From contig JAHBXV010000022.1 in NCBI GenBank assembly GCA_019636285.1, positions 1 through 64,000 on the forward strand: a DNA stretch of 64,000 nt, given 5' to 3'. Origin of the DNA: Planctomycetaceae bacterium. Lineage in GTDB: Bacteria > Planctomycetota > Planctomycetia > Planctomycetales > Planctomycetaceae. Shown here piece by piece: positions 34,597-43,673 of the stretch. A program made the translations under genes and the position numbers. The notes under the pieces are model-generated. The model worked only from the letters and a program-made list of their open reading frames with translations. It was not told the origin of the DNA and ran no database searches. Positions within the stretch are counted from its first letter, which is position 1. Each line of letters starts with the position of its first letter.

Positions 34597-35613
34597 TCAG
34601 CCTTCCGTTCCGGCCATTCCCCGAAATAACCGCCGCTTCAGAGGGTTGTCGACGCCCGTGAATTCCTCGCCCGGATTGCCGGGAGGCACCTCCAGGGCCG
34701 ACACCATCATCTGGAATTTTGCGTCCACGTCGTCGGCGTAGTGAACCAGCAGTGCCTCGGGCGTGCTCGGCGGAATCGGGCTGCCCCAGATCGGCTGTCC
34801 CTGGTGCGACACCAGAATATGTTCCAGCCGCAGCAACATTTCCGGATCGAATCCGGCAATCCGGGCGGCGCGATCGCGGATCAGGTCACGCCCCAGCAGA
34901 ATGTGGCCTACCAGCCGCCCTGCCGCCGTGTATTCGCTGGGAATTTGCCCCGGCGTCAGTTCCAGCAGTTTGCCAATGTCATGCAGGATCGCCCCGGCAA
35001 TCACCAGCGACCGCGACAACGGCGGATCGAGCTTCGGGTAAAGCGCCCGGTACTTGTCCGCGAAATAGGTCGCCGTTCGCGTGACCGAGACCACATGTTC
35101 CAGAAAGCCACCGCGCCACGCATGATGGTTGCGTGAGGCCGCCGGCAGTTGTTTCAGCGCCTCGATGTGTTCGTCGAGCAGCCCCAGCGTCAATTCGCGA
35201 AGACCCGGCTCCTCGATCTCGCGCTCGGCATGGCCCCGCAATTCATCGAACAGGCCGTCGATGTCGAACCGCGTCGTCGGCTCAAAATCGGCCGGATCGA
35301 ATCCCGCCTCCCGATCCGCCGGTTCGACGGGTCGCCAGCGTTCAATCTCAATCCCCGGCCCATACTGATTCTGAAAGTACCGCACCCGCAGCTTGAAATG
35401 GTCCCCAACCCGCCAGTGCTGCTCGCAGTCCTCGAACCAGCCCCCATCCAGCCAGATCATGCAACTCGCCGACCGATGGCGATCCCGAAAGACCGTCCGG
35501 AAATACGGCTTGCCGTCCCGCGTCGTCCCCGGTTCGCGCTGGGCAAGCTGCGCGAAAATATCTGCCGACTCGAGCGGTTCGAGCTCCGAAAGTCGACGTG
35601 GTTCGGCCCGCAT
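34597..35613 (-). CDS. HD-domain 3'-5' exoribonuclease, YhaM-like
   Basis: The 338-residue protein has an N-terminal OB-fold (about 15-95: DIFAQLAQREPGTTRDGKPYFRTVFRDR...) and a C-terminal HD domain. The HD domain shows His173 in FLEHVVSV, the metal pair in AGAILHDIGKLLEL (His211-Asp212), and SHQGQP plus VHYADDVDAKFQ near the end. This OB-HD order is that of YhaM/CBF1 exonucleases, which degrade single-stranded RNA or DNA from the 3' end. It appears monocistronic. Confidence 0.85.
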   Translation of the reverse strand: MRAEPRRLSELEPLESADIFAQLAQREPGTTRDGKPYFRTVFRDRHRSASCMIWLDGGWFEDCEQHWRVGDHFKLRVRYFQNQYGPGIEIERWRPVEPADREAGFDPADFEPTTRFDIDGLFDELRGHAEREIEEPGLRELTLGLLDEHIEALKQLPAASRNHHAWRGGFLEHVVSVTRTATYFADKYRALYPKLDPPLSRSLVIAGAILHDIGKLLELTPGQIPSEYTAAGRLVGHILLGRDLIRDRAARIAGFDPEMLLRLEHILVSHQGQPIWGSPIPPSTPEALLVHYADDVDAKFQMMVSALEVPPGNPGEEFTGVDNPLKRRLFRGMAGTEG

Positions 35614-35671
35614 CGTGGAATCTCGCCGTGATGAAGACCTGGTGTTTGGTCACAGCTTGATCTTCGTGTGC

Positions 35672-35688
35672 CACTGGCTCCGCCAGTG
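35672..35688. repeat. CACTGGC/GCCAGTG hairpin repeat, copy 1
   Basis: Perfect 7-bp arms with a TCC centre, preceded by GTGC. Near-identical copies are at 45176-45192 and 54012-54028. All three lie in intergenic DNA close to gene ends. Confidence 0.6.
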
Positions 35689-35847
35689 TATCTGGGAAGT
35701 TGTTTTCAAAAGCGGCGGCTCGGAAGCGGAAAGCGAACAGTCAGAGATTTTCTCGCAGGGGGCGGGTCTGGCTTTCCGCTTTTTGGCTTTTCGCCTTCCG
35801 CTCCTGACATTTTGAAAACAGCTTCTGAAACGCGATGACCAACCGAC

Positions 35848-36834
35848 TCACTTCGCCGCGAACGGATGATACCCCGTCGCCGATGTCTTGATGCGATACA
35901 ACCCCGAGCCAGCCGTGATGTACAGCGTCGAGCGATCCGGCTTCAGGCTGAACGTGCAGTTCGTCGGCAGCACGTCCATCTTCAGAAAGTCGAGTTCTTT
36001 CCCCTCTGGCGAATAGACGGCGATGCCATGACGGTCATCCGAACGGACCGCCGCGTAAATGCGGCCTTCGGTATCCATCGTCATGCCGTCGATCCCCAGC
36101 TTCTCGCCAAACGAGACAATCGTCTTGGCTTCCCCGAGCGCGCCAGTTTCCAGATCAATTGCAACGGCCTTCAGGTTCATCTTGACCGGACCCGGCGCCG
36201 TTCCTTCCGGCTCGACCCCGGTCGCGCCGTTGTCGGTCTCCGCGACGTACAGGGATTTGCCGTCGGGAGAAATAATCAAACCGTTCGGCTTGCTCGCGGC
36301 CTTCGTGGCCAGCACGACGTCACCGTCGGAATCGACGCGGTAAACCGCCTGCACATCGAGCTCCAGTGGCTCGAAACCGACATAGCGCGGATCGCTGAAA
36401 TAGATCCAGCCCTTCGGATGGATCACCAGGTCGTTCGGAGCGTTGAAGCGTTTGCCGTCATACCGATTCGCGAGCGGCGTCATGCTTCCATCAGCCGCGA
36501 ACATGACGAGCGCGCGATGGCCATGGTTTGCCCCACAGGCGGCAATCAACCGACCCGCATTGTCGAAGAACAGGCCATTGCTCTGGCCGCTGTCCTCGAC
36601 GAAAACCGCCGATTTCCCCGTCGACGGGTCGAATCGAATGACCTTTCCTTCGCGGGTTCCGCCGATGCCGATATCGCTGAAGTAAATCTGCCCGTCGGGC
36701 CCTGCCGCGACACCTTCCGTGAACTCACCCGAGTTCCAGAGTTCTTCGGGGGGGGTACCCGCGGGAAATATCGGCTCGGCGAGCGCCGGTCCGGCAACCA
36801 GAAGCAGACTGGCAAACAACGCGGTCAGCCGCAT
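35848..36834 (-). CDS. Exported SMP-30/gluconolactonase-type beta-propeller
   Basis: The 328-residue protein has a Sec signal peptide (MRLTALFASLLLVAGPALAE). SMP-30 landmarks are GVAAGPDGQIYFSDIG, NGLFFDNAGRLIAAC, APNDLVIHPKGWIYFSDPRYVG, KPNGLIISPDGKSLYVAETDNG and GIDGMTMDTEGRIYAAV. The Glu, Asn and Asp metal ligands of the family fall in these blades. It probably opens a sugar lactone in the periplasm. No sugar dehydrogenase gene adjoins it. Confidence 0.85.
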   Translation of the reverse strand: MRLTALFASLLLVAGPALAEPIFPAGTPPEELWNSGEFTEGVAAGPDGQIYFSDIGIGGTREGKVIRFDPSTGKSAVFVEDSGQSNGLFFDNAGRLIAACGANHGHRALVMFAADGSMTPLANRYDGKRFNAPNDLVIHPKGWIYFSDPRYVGFEPLELDVQAVYRVDSDGDVVLATKAASKPNGLIISPDGKSLYVAETDNGATGVEPEGTAPGPVKMNLKAVAIDLETGALGEAKTIVSFGEKLGIDGMTMDTEGRIYAAVRSDDRHGIAVYSPEGKELDFLKMDVLPTNCTFSLKPDRSTLYITAGSGLYRIKTSATGYHPFAAK

Positions 36835-36945
36835 GAGTGGGCTCCTCGGGGTACCGTCACGTTCTTGAGAGTTCGTAGAACATGATCGGATGCATCTTAG
36901 ACAACCGCAAGTCTCGCCCCGTGATGCATCCCCCTGATCCCAGAA

Positions 36946-37665
36946 CTACCACCGCCGCCACGACTCGCGAAACTCCTGCAAGCCGCGCTGACGAAGCGTC
37001 ACTTCGAGTTCTGTCGCCAGTTGCTGAGCCGTGTCGATTCGATTGGAGAGCGATCGAACAACCTGCGGGGCGTCGGCCCGAGCGGGGGACAGGGAAACGG
37101 TCGACGTGCCCCAGTGGTAACCGTTCGTCGGTGCATGAAACACGGCCGAGACGGACGCACGACCGGTACGATGTTCCCATGCCGTCTGTTCGAGGGGCCA
37201 GCGCTCCGCTTGAACCCTCAACTTGTCCAGATCGACCTGGATCTGTTCCGCCTGCCGCCGCGCCTGCCAGATCGCGTCCGGATTCCGCGCGTCTCTGTGC
37301 AGCCGTTCCGCCTGAACTCTCAGGGAACGGGCCGTCTGACGCAACGACTGGCTCTCGGGCTGCTGTTCGAACGTCGCGCCGATCGCTCGCTCCAGATGAG
37401 CGATCTCCTCGCGAAGGTCGCCCGCGATCCGCGCGGGATCCTGCTGACGGGAAAATGGCATTCGCCGCCAGTCCGCGTCGGGCAGCGGGACGAATCGATC
37501 TTCGGAATGAACTCCTGGCGGCTGCGCCCGGACTTCCTGAAACAACGCCAGGCTCGTGAGAATGACGAGAATCGTCAGCAAAGCCAGCCGCCCATTCCAC
37601 CGGGGCGACGCATCGCGCACCGTGGAATCCGTTGGCAAGGTAGTCGCTCCGAAACCGTGCATCAT
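36946..37665 (-). CDS. Membrane-anchored coiled-coil protein of unknown function
   Basis: From ATG 37665 the product is 239 residues. It has one membrane helix (RLALLTILVILTSLALFQEVRAQ, about residues 26-48), then a long helical, Arg/Gln-rich region with heptad character (DLREEIAHLERAIGATFEQQPESQSLRQTARSLRVQAERL, ARRQAEQIQVDLDKLRVQAERW). The frame is open upstream to 37869, but that part lacks protein-like features. No family is recognised. Confidence 0.5.
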   Translation of the reverse strand: MMHGFGATTLPTDSTVRDASPRWNGRLALLTILVILTSLALFQEVRAQPPGVHSEDRFVPLPDADWRRMPFSRQQDPARIAGDLREEIAHLERAIGATFEQQPESQSLRQTARSLRVQAERLHRDARNPDAIWQARRQAEQIQVDLDKLRVQAERWPLEQTAWEHRTGRASVSAVFHAPTNGYHWGTSTVSLSPARADAPQVVRSLSNRIDTAQQLATELEVTLRQRGLQEFRESWRRW

Positions 37666-37931
37666 GCGAACTCCGGGGGTGAACTCAACATTGAGACCTG
37701 CGATTCCCCCACAGCACAAACGGCATGCCGCCCCGGAAATTTGTCTTCCCGCCATCTCACCGAGCAACGCAACCAATTTCTGAAAAACATCTTGCGCCTC
37801 ACGCTCCCTAAAGCCCCGTGACGATCCGTGATATCCTTTTGACGACATTCCGCGTCTGAGTGGCGACACTCCTCGCGTTGTTTGGAGTGCCGTTCGCTGA
37901 CAAAATCTGATTCACCACGGAGACTCCGCCT

Positions 37932-38762
37932 TTGTGTCTGGCGAAGTTCCGGCGTATCGCGGATATCGAAACATCCAAGCGGCAAACGATCGATCTGGGC
38001 GGAAGCGAGGCAGATGTGCGACAGCGGCGAGCGGAGTGGGCAGAATTGTCAGGGCTGGTCTGCGAGCCGGACGAACCCGACAAAGTCGACGGAATCGTCA
38101 TGCTTTGCCACGGCTATGGCGCGCCGGGGACGGATCTGGTTGGCCTCGCCGGTTACTTCGACGCCACATTTCCCGAACTGAGCCGCCGAACCGCATTCGT
38201 TTTCCCGGCGGCTCCCGTCGACCTTTCCGATTACGGTCTCTTTGGCGGGCGCGCGTGGTGGCTGCTCAATATGCAGCGTTTGCAGGAACAGGTCGCGGCG
38301 TCCCGCTTTGAAGACCTGATCGACGAGCAACCTGACGGGATGATCGACGCCAGCGTCGTCCTGACCGCCGCCATCGACCAATGCCTCGCCGAATTCGGCC
38401 TCGCCCACGATCGGCTGATTCTGGGAGGGTTTTCCCAAGGGGCCATGATTTCCACGCAAACCGCCCTGAGCTTGAAGTCGCCTCCCGCCGGATTGGCACT
38501 CTTCTCGGGCATGCTCATCAATGCCGCCGAGTGGGACCAAAAGCTCGATCGGCCCGATAGATTTCCGGTCTGCCAATCGCACGGCGTGGGCGACCCCATT
38601 CTGCCGATCAGCACGGCCCGTATGCTCCAGCAGCGATTTGAGGCGAAGGGCTGGCAAGTTGACTACACCGAGTTTCGCGGCAGTCATGAAATCCCCGCCG
38701 TCGCCCTGAAACGATGCGGAGAATTTCTCGCGCGGCAGCTTCCTCCTCTCGCCACCTCATGA
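37932..38762 (+). CDS. Alpha/beta hydrolase, phospholipase/carboxylesterase type
   Basis: The 276-residue protein (probably TTG start, with CGGAGA 10 bases before) has the carboxylesterase 2 family pattern. The oxyanion region is GIVMLCHGYGAPGTDLVGLAGYF, the nucleophile elbow is LILGGFSQGAMIS (G-F-S-Q-G), an Asp lies in HGVGDPILP and the final His in RGSHEIP. It likely hydrolyses short acyl or phospholipid esters in the cytoplasm, since no signal peptide is present. The N-terminal 45 residues are an uncommon extension, and the start is therefore uncertain. Confidence 0.78.
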   Translation: MCLAKFRRIADIETSKRQTIDLGGSEADVRQRRAEWAELSGLVCEPDEPDKVDGIVMLCHGYGAPGTDLVGLAGYFDATFPELSRRTAFVFPAAPVDLSDYGLFGGRAWWLLNMQRLQEQVAASRFEDLIDEQPDGMIDASVVLTAAIDQCLAEFGLAHDRLILGGFSQGAMISTQTALSLKSPPAGLALFSGMLINAAEWDQKLDRPDRFPVCQSHGVGDPILPISTARMLQQRFEAKGWQVDYTEFRGSHEIPAVALKRCGEFLARQLPPLATS

Positions 38763-38890
38763 CGCGAGGACGCGCCAGCTCACCTTTCCGACGAAGTTGT
38801 TGGTTTCACCTCCCGCAGGCTCGGATTTCGCCCCGGTCACAACCTACAATCTTCGCGGATACTTGCGTTCTTTGTCGGACCCGTCCCGCA

Positions 38891-41146
38891 ATGCTTCGAT
38901 CCCCCTCGGTTTTCACCGCGTCCCGAACGTCGTCTCCCCCGCCGGGATTCGCGTCCCGTCGCCTTCTGGCCGCGATGTTCTTGCTCGCCGTCTTCGTCCG
39001 CGGCGCGATCCCGCCGTCGACATTCGCCCAGGAGGCTCCCGCCGGATCCGCCGACGTCGCCACCGTGGGATGGCAAGGAAAGTATCGTCTCGGCTACTGG
39101 TCGTTCGTTCGGCTTGGGAACAGTGCCGAGCTCGCCGACGCAACGGCCGTCGAGATCACTGTCCCCGATCCCGAAGGCCATGAGGTTCACTATCGGTCCG
39201 ATTTGACCCCGACGTCTCGCCTCGCCTGGTTTCGCTGCGGACAGCTCACCGACCGCGCGACGCTCACGATCTTTCGAAACGACGAGGTTCTCAACCGGAT
39301 TGCTTTGCGTGACACCGCATCTCCCGTCTGGCCAGCAGCGCTTCCGGCCGATCGCGAAATTCTGCTGACGATCGGGTCGCCGGGCGGTTTTGATCAGGAT
39401 TCCTTCGATGCCAGCGGCATCGACGTCGTCGCGCTTTCGGACATCGCCGAACTTCCCGACGACGCTCGCGCGCTGGACGCCGTCACCTGGCTTGTCGTAA
39501 ATGGTCCGCCCGATGGCTTTTCCCCGACGCAGATAGAGGCCATTCAAACGTGGGTCCAGAATGGCGGACGTTTGCTAATCGCGCTGGGCCGTCCGCAGTC
39601 CGAATTGCCCGCGCATCCCTTGCTCGACTGGTTGCCGGTCACTTGGGGCGAATCGTCCACCGAAGCGATCGAACTGGCTGGTCTTGAAGCCATTTCCGGA
39701 CGCAACACCCGCATTCCCATGCGTTCCCGACCGGTCATTCCCCGCTTCCAGCCCACCGCCGGCGTGGTCCAGGCAAAGAGTCAGCGGGATCCCCTGCTCG
39801 CGCGACTCCCTGTCGGGTTTGGCGAAGTCACCCTGCTCGCGTTTGATCTTTCAAAACCTCCCCTCACCCAGTGGGTCGCATTCAGCGATTTCACGCGTCG
39901 GCTGACGCCCCGAGCCGACGCCCGAGCCGAACCCAGCCGACCTGGCAGCCGCGAACAGATCGCTTCGACCGGAGTAACCGATCTCGGCACGCAGGTCTTT
40001 GAAACCGTCACGCACGACCCGCGTGTCTCGCGGCCCACCCCCTGGTTGATTCTCGTTCTCATCCTGGGCTACGCGGCCATCATTGGTCCGCTCGATTACC
40101 TCCTCGTTCAGAAGGGGTTGAAACGCCCGCTCTGGGCTTGGGTCACGCTGCCCGCCATCGTCGCGGCCATCGCCTGGCTTTCCGCGAGCGCCGCGGTTCA
40201 CATGAATGGTTCCGAGCAACGCGCCCGTCAATTATCCGTCGCCGACTACGACGCCGCCTCGGGACTCCGCCGCGAAACCACCTGGTGGTCGGTCATGTCG
40301 CCCGAATCGCGCCGCGCCGATCTCGCGGTCTCGCCGGACCAACCGAGTGGGTCGACCTTGTCGAGAACTTGGGACTGGTTCGGGCCGGCCGAATCCACGT
40401 TTGGCGGACTGTATCGCAAACCCGGCATGCGGATCGGACTGTCGGAATACTGGCACGAAGGCGGAGAACTGCGGCAGGTTCCCCTGCTCAAGTGGGGAAC
40501 CAAGGCATTCTTCAATGCCTCGTTGTCGCGAGTCGAATCCCCCATCACGGTGAAGTTGTCCAGCAATTCTCTTGGACGGCTTTCCGGAACTGTTGAACAC
40601 CGCCTGGACGGAGTTCTGGAAGACTGGATGCTCGCCTACGCCAATCGAATCTACCTCATTGGCGGAGACGAATTTGGCGCGACCGCGCCTCCCTGGAATC
40701 CCGGCGAACCGCTGGACCTCAACGGTCCGCGCATCGTCCAGCGCGAGCTGCGCGCGGTTCTCATGCGCACGAGCGCCAGAAGCGAGCGTGCAACCGGGAA
40801 GCTCCATTCCGACATCGTCCTGGAACGGGAACCCTACGATGCCCAGTCCCGCGATCCCTACGACGTCGCGAGAATGCTGACGTTTCATGGCCATGTCGCC
40901 GACAGTGGCTACACCGGTCTGACCAATCGCCTGCTGACCGATCTCGACCTTTCGCGGCAGCTCAGCCTGGGCCGGGCGGTCCTGTTTGCACGGCTGCGGA
41001 GGAATTCCGATGGCGAAAAAGATGGCCGGGTCGCGCTGGACGGAAAGCCGCTCGCTCCTTCGCCTGATGACGCGTTTGTCCGGCTGATTCTTCCGGTCGA
41101 GTCGACTGGCGAAATCCCGCTGGTGCTCCCCAAGTTGACTGAATAG
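38891..41146 (+). CDS. Large membrane protein with glutamine-amidotransferase-like domain
   Basis: From ATG 38891 about 751 residues. There is an N-terminal signal/anchor (RRLLAAMFLLAVFVRGAIPP) and an extracytoplasmic beta region. A GATase1-like part follows (VTWLVVNGPPDGFSPTQIEAIQTWVQNGGRLLIALG, then LLARLPVGFGEVTLLAFDLS). Two membrane helices come near residues 383-435 (PWLILVLILGYAAIIGPLDYLL, WVTLPAIVAAIAWLSASAAV), and then a long C-terminal domain. This layout occurs in planctomycete membrane proteins near ABC ATPases. The next gene, 29 bases on, is an ABC ATPase, so they may form one export or membrane-remodelling system. Confidence 0.6.
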   Translation: MLRSPSVFTASRTSSPPPGFASRRLLAAMFLLAVFVRGAIPPSTFAQEAPAGSADVATVGWQGKYRLGYWSFVRLGNSAELADATAVEITVPDPEGHEVHYRSDLTPTSRLAWFRCGQLTDRATLTIFRNDEVLNRIALRDTASPVWPAALPADREILLTIGSPGGFDQDSFDASGIDVVALSDIAELPDDARALDAVTWLVVNGPPDGFSPTQIEAIQTWVQNGGRLLIALGRPQSELPAHPLLDWLPVTWGESSTEAIELAGLEAISGRNTRIPMRSRPVIPRFQPTAGVVQAKSQRDPLLARLPVGFGEVTLLAFDLSKPPLTQWVAFSDFTRRLTPRADARAEPSRPGSREQIASTGVTDLGTQVFETVTHDPRVSRPTPWLILVLILGYAAIIGPLDYLLVQKGLKRPLWAWVTLPAIVAAIAWLSASAAVHMNGSEQRARQLSVADYDAASGLRRETTWWSVMSPESRRADLAVSPDQPSGSTLSRTWDWFGPAESTFGGLYRKPGMRIGLSEYWHEGGELRQVPLLKWGTKAFFNASLSRVESPITVKLSSNSLGRLSGTVEHRLDGVLEDWMLAYANRIYLIGGDEFGATAPPWNPGEPLDLNGPRIVQRELRAVLMRTSARSERATGKLHSDIVLEREPYDAQSRDPYDVARMLTFHGHVADSGYTGLTNRLLTDLDLSRQLSLGRAVLFARLRRNSDGEKDGRVALDGKPLAPSPDDAFVRLILPVESTGEIPLVLPKLTE

Positions 41147-41175
41147 CTTACATCCTGACTGCGGATACCCTTCTC

Positions 41176-42108
41176 GTGATCGAGACGCGACAACTCACCA
41201 AGCGCTACGGCTCGCTCATCGCCGCCAACGAGATCACTCTCAGTCTGGCGCCCGGCGATGTCTTCGGCTTCATCGGGCCCAACGGGTCGGGCAAGACGAC
41301 CACGATGCGCATGATCGCCACGCTGCTGCAGCCCGACTACGGCGAAGCCTACGTGTGCGGCCAGTCGATCTATACCAACCCGACGGAAATCCGCCGCCTG
41401 GTCGGTTACATGCCCGACTTCTTCGGTGTGTACGACGATATGACCGTCATCGAATATCTCGAATTCTTCGCGGCCGCCTACCGCATCAACGGTCCCGGCC
41501 GCCGCAAGGTCTGTGAGGAAAAGCTCGAACTCGTCGACATGGCCTTCAAGCGCGACGCCATGGTCAACCAACTTTCGCGCGGCCAGACTCAGCGAATCGG
41601 TCTGGCCCGCACGCTGCTCCACGATCCGCAGGTTCTGTTGCTCGACGAACCGGCGAGCGGCCTCGATCCGCGAGCCCGTATCGAAATTCGCAACCTGCTC
41701 CGACGGCTGGGACAGATGAAGAAGACGGTCATCGTCTCCAGCCACATCTTGCCCGAACTCGCCGATGTCTGTACTCGCGTCGGGATGATCGAAAAGGGAA
41801 TCCTGATCGTCGATGGCGACGTCGACGAAGTGATGAAGAAGGCCCGGCAGCAGCAGCTCCTGCATGTGCGCGTCAAAGAGAACCTGGCCGGCGCCGCGGA
41901 AATCGTGGCCGCCCATCCCATGGTCGACAAGGTGACCGATTCGCTGCAGAAAGGAACGCTGGACGTCACGCTCAAACCCGGTGTTGACGACTACAGCTTC
42001 CTGCCATCGCTGCTCATTGAAAATGGCTTCCAGTTGACGTTGTTCCGCGAGGAAGAAGTTAATCTCGAAACGGCCTTCCTCGCGTTGACCAAGGGCCTCG
42101 TGCAGTAA
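41176..42108 (+). CDS. ABC transporter ATP-binding protein
   Basis: The 310-residue protein (GTG start) has Walker A GPNGSGKT (34-41), signature LSRGQ (133-137, a variant of LSGGQ), Walker B VLLLDEP (153-159) and an H-loop in VSSHILPEL. It resembles the CcmA/GldA-type exporters (YMPDFFGVYDDMTVIEYLEFFAAAY). A C-terminal 80-residue extension follows the NBD. No permease gene with six helices adjoins; the upstream membrane protein has only a few helices. It could therefore energise that protein or a permease elsewhere. Confidence 0.88.
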   Translation: MIETRQLTKRYGSLIAANEITLSLAPGDVFGFIGPNGSGKTTTMRMIATLLQPDYGEAYVCGQSIYTNPTEIRRLVGYMPDFFGVYDDMTVIEYLEFFAAAYRINGPGRRKVCEEKLELVDMAFKRDAMVNQLSRGQTQRIGLARTLLHDPQVLLLDEPASGLDPRARIEIRNLLRRLGQMKKTVIVSSHILPELADVCTRVGMIEKGILIVDGDVDEVMKKARQQQLLHVRVKENLAGAAEIVAAHPMVDKVTDSLQKGTLDVTLKPGVDDYSFLPSLLIENGFQLTLFREEEVNLETAFLALTKGLVQ

Positions 42109-42224
42109 CCGCTCTTCAATTGCAGGCACGCTTTTTTCGCATTGGCCCGGCGTTTTGCGGTAGCATGAAGGTTCAGGGTCGCAAGGATCCGAGTCGTTCG
42201 CCTGTCGTCCGAAAAGAGTTTGAA

Positions 42225-43607
42225 ATGGTTTCCGCCGGAGTGGTCGATCATCCCCAGACCGCGGCGAAGTTCGTCGCCAATGCCGGTCGTGCCTCGTGGC
42301 ACGATCAGGCACTGTGGTTCGTGCGTGCCCGCCGCGACAAAGCCGTCCAGACGCTCCCCGAATGGGAAGAACTCCGCGTGACGGCCGCGCAGATCAAAAC
42401 GCACACGATGTCGCGGCTGGCCGACTATCTCGAAGAGTTCGAGCGGCAGGCCACCAGGCTCGGCGCGACGGTTCACTGGGCCCGCACGCCTGTTGAACAC
42501 AACGAGATCGTCCTGTCGATTCTCCAAAAGCACAATGCGACCCGCGTTGTCAAAAGTAAGTCGATGCTGACCGAGGAATGCCACCTCAATCCGTTCCTCG
42601 AACGGCATGGCGTGCGCGTCACGGATACCGACCTTGGCGAATGGATCGTCCAGCTTCGCGAAGAGCCCCCCAGCCACATCGTGATGCCCGCCATTCACAT
42701 CAAGAAAGAAGAAGTCGGCGAGCTGTTCCATCAGCATCTCGGCACCACGGCTGGCGCGACCGATCCGCCCTACCTTGTAAACGCCGCCCGTCAGCGTTTG
42801 CGGCAGGAGTTTCTCGAAGCTGAAGTTGGCATCACCGGCGTCAATTTCGCCATCGCCGAGACCGGCGGCTTCGTCGTCTGCACCAACGAAGGAAATGCCG
42901 ACCTCGGCGTTTCACTCCCCAAGGTTCACATCGCCTGCATGGGGATCGAAAAACTCATCCCGCGAGCCAAAGACCTCGGAATTTTTCTGCGGATTTTGGG
43001 CCGGTCTGCCACGGGGCAGCCCATCACGACCTACTCCTCACACTTCCACGGCCCGCAGCCCGGCGGGGAGCTTCACATCGTGCTGGTCGACAACGGTCGC
43101 AGCGCGATCTTGGGCAGCCCCGAGTTCCGACGATCGCTGCATTGCATTCGCTGCGGGGCCTGTATGAATACCTGCCCGGTCTACAGACGTAGCGGAGGGC
43201 ACAGCTATCAGACCACCATCCCCGGCCCCATCGGTTCGATTCTCGCCCCCTCGCGCGATGCGAAGACTTACTCCAGCCTGCCGTATGCGTGCAGCCTGTG
43301 CGGTTCCTGCACCGACGTCTGCCCCGTGAAAATCGACTTGCACACGCAACTTCTGACTTGGCGCAAAGAAATCGCCCTCCGGAAGTTGCTCCCCCTCTCC
43401 AAGAAGTGGGGCATGTCTGCGACCGCATTCATCCTGCGGAATCCGGCGATCTACCGGATGGCAGGCTGGATGGGCCGAAACATTCTCCCCCGGCTCCCTC
43501 GCTTTATGGTGTACCATCGTTTCAATGATTGGGGCCGCCAGCGCGAACTCCCGCCAATGCCGCGCCAAAGTTTTCAGCAGTGGTATCGCGAGAATCGGAA
43601 GAAGTAG
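42225..43607 (+). CDS. lutB: LutB/LldF-type iron-sulfur lactate oxidation protein
   Basis: From ATG 42225 the protein is 460 residues. The N-terminal LUD domain contains VVKSKSMLTEECHLNPFLERHG, PAIHIKKEEVGELF, and ITGVNFAIAETGGFVVCTNEGNADL. Two 4Fe-4S motifs follow: CIRCGACMNTCPVY (about 307-318) and CSLCGSCTDVCPVKI (about 356-368). LutB is the iron-sulfur subunit of the LutABC L-lactate dehydrogenase. Neither LutA nor LutC is adjacent, so either they are elsewhere or this paralog works with other partners. An upstream in-frame extension (from 42120) lacks typical features. Confidence 0.88.
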   Translation: MVSAGVVDHPQTAAKFVANAGRASWHDQALWFVRARRDKAVQTLPEWEELRVTAAQIKTHTMSRLADYLEEFERQATRLGATVHWARTPVEHNEIVLSILQKHNATRVVKSKSMLTEECHLNPFLERHGVRVTDTDLGEWIVQLREEPPSHIVMPAIHIKKEEVGELFHQHLGTTAGATDPPYLVNAARQRLRQEFLEAEVGITGVNFAIAETGGFVVCTNEGNADLGVSLPKVHIACMGIEKLIPRAKDLGIFLRILGRSATGQPITTYSSHFHGPQPGGELHIVLVDNGRSAILGSPEFRRSLHCIRCGACMNTCPVYRRSGGHSYQTTIPGPIGSILAPSRDAKTYSSLPYACSLCGSCTDVCPVKIDLHTQLLTWRKEIALRKLLPLSKKWGMSATAFILRNPAIYRMAGWMGRNILPRLPRFMVYHRFNDWGRQRELPPMPRQSFQQWYRENRKK

Positions 43608-43673
43608 GGCGGAGCTTTCAGGCGTCAGCTATCAGGTATCAGCAAGAATCTTGAGATCCACTTGGAGATGGCC

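Noticed and set aside
40909-42312. A 467-codon minus-strand frame opposite the ABC ATPase
   Set aside because: The ATPase has every nucleotide-binding motif. The antisense product has none and ends inside the neighbouring gene.
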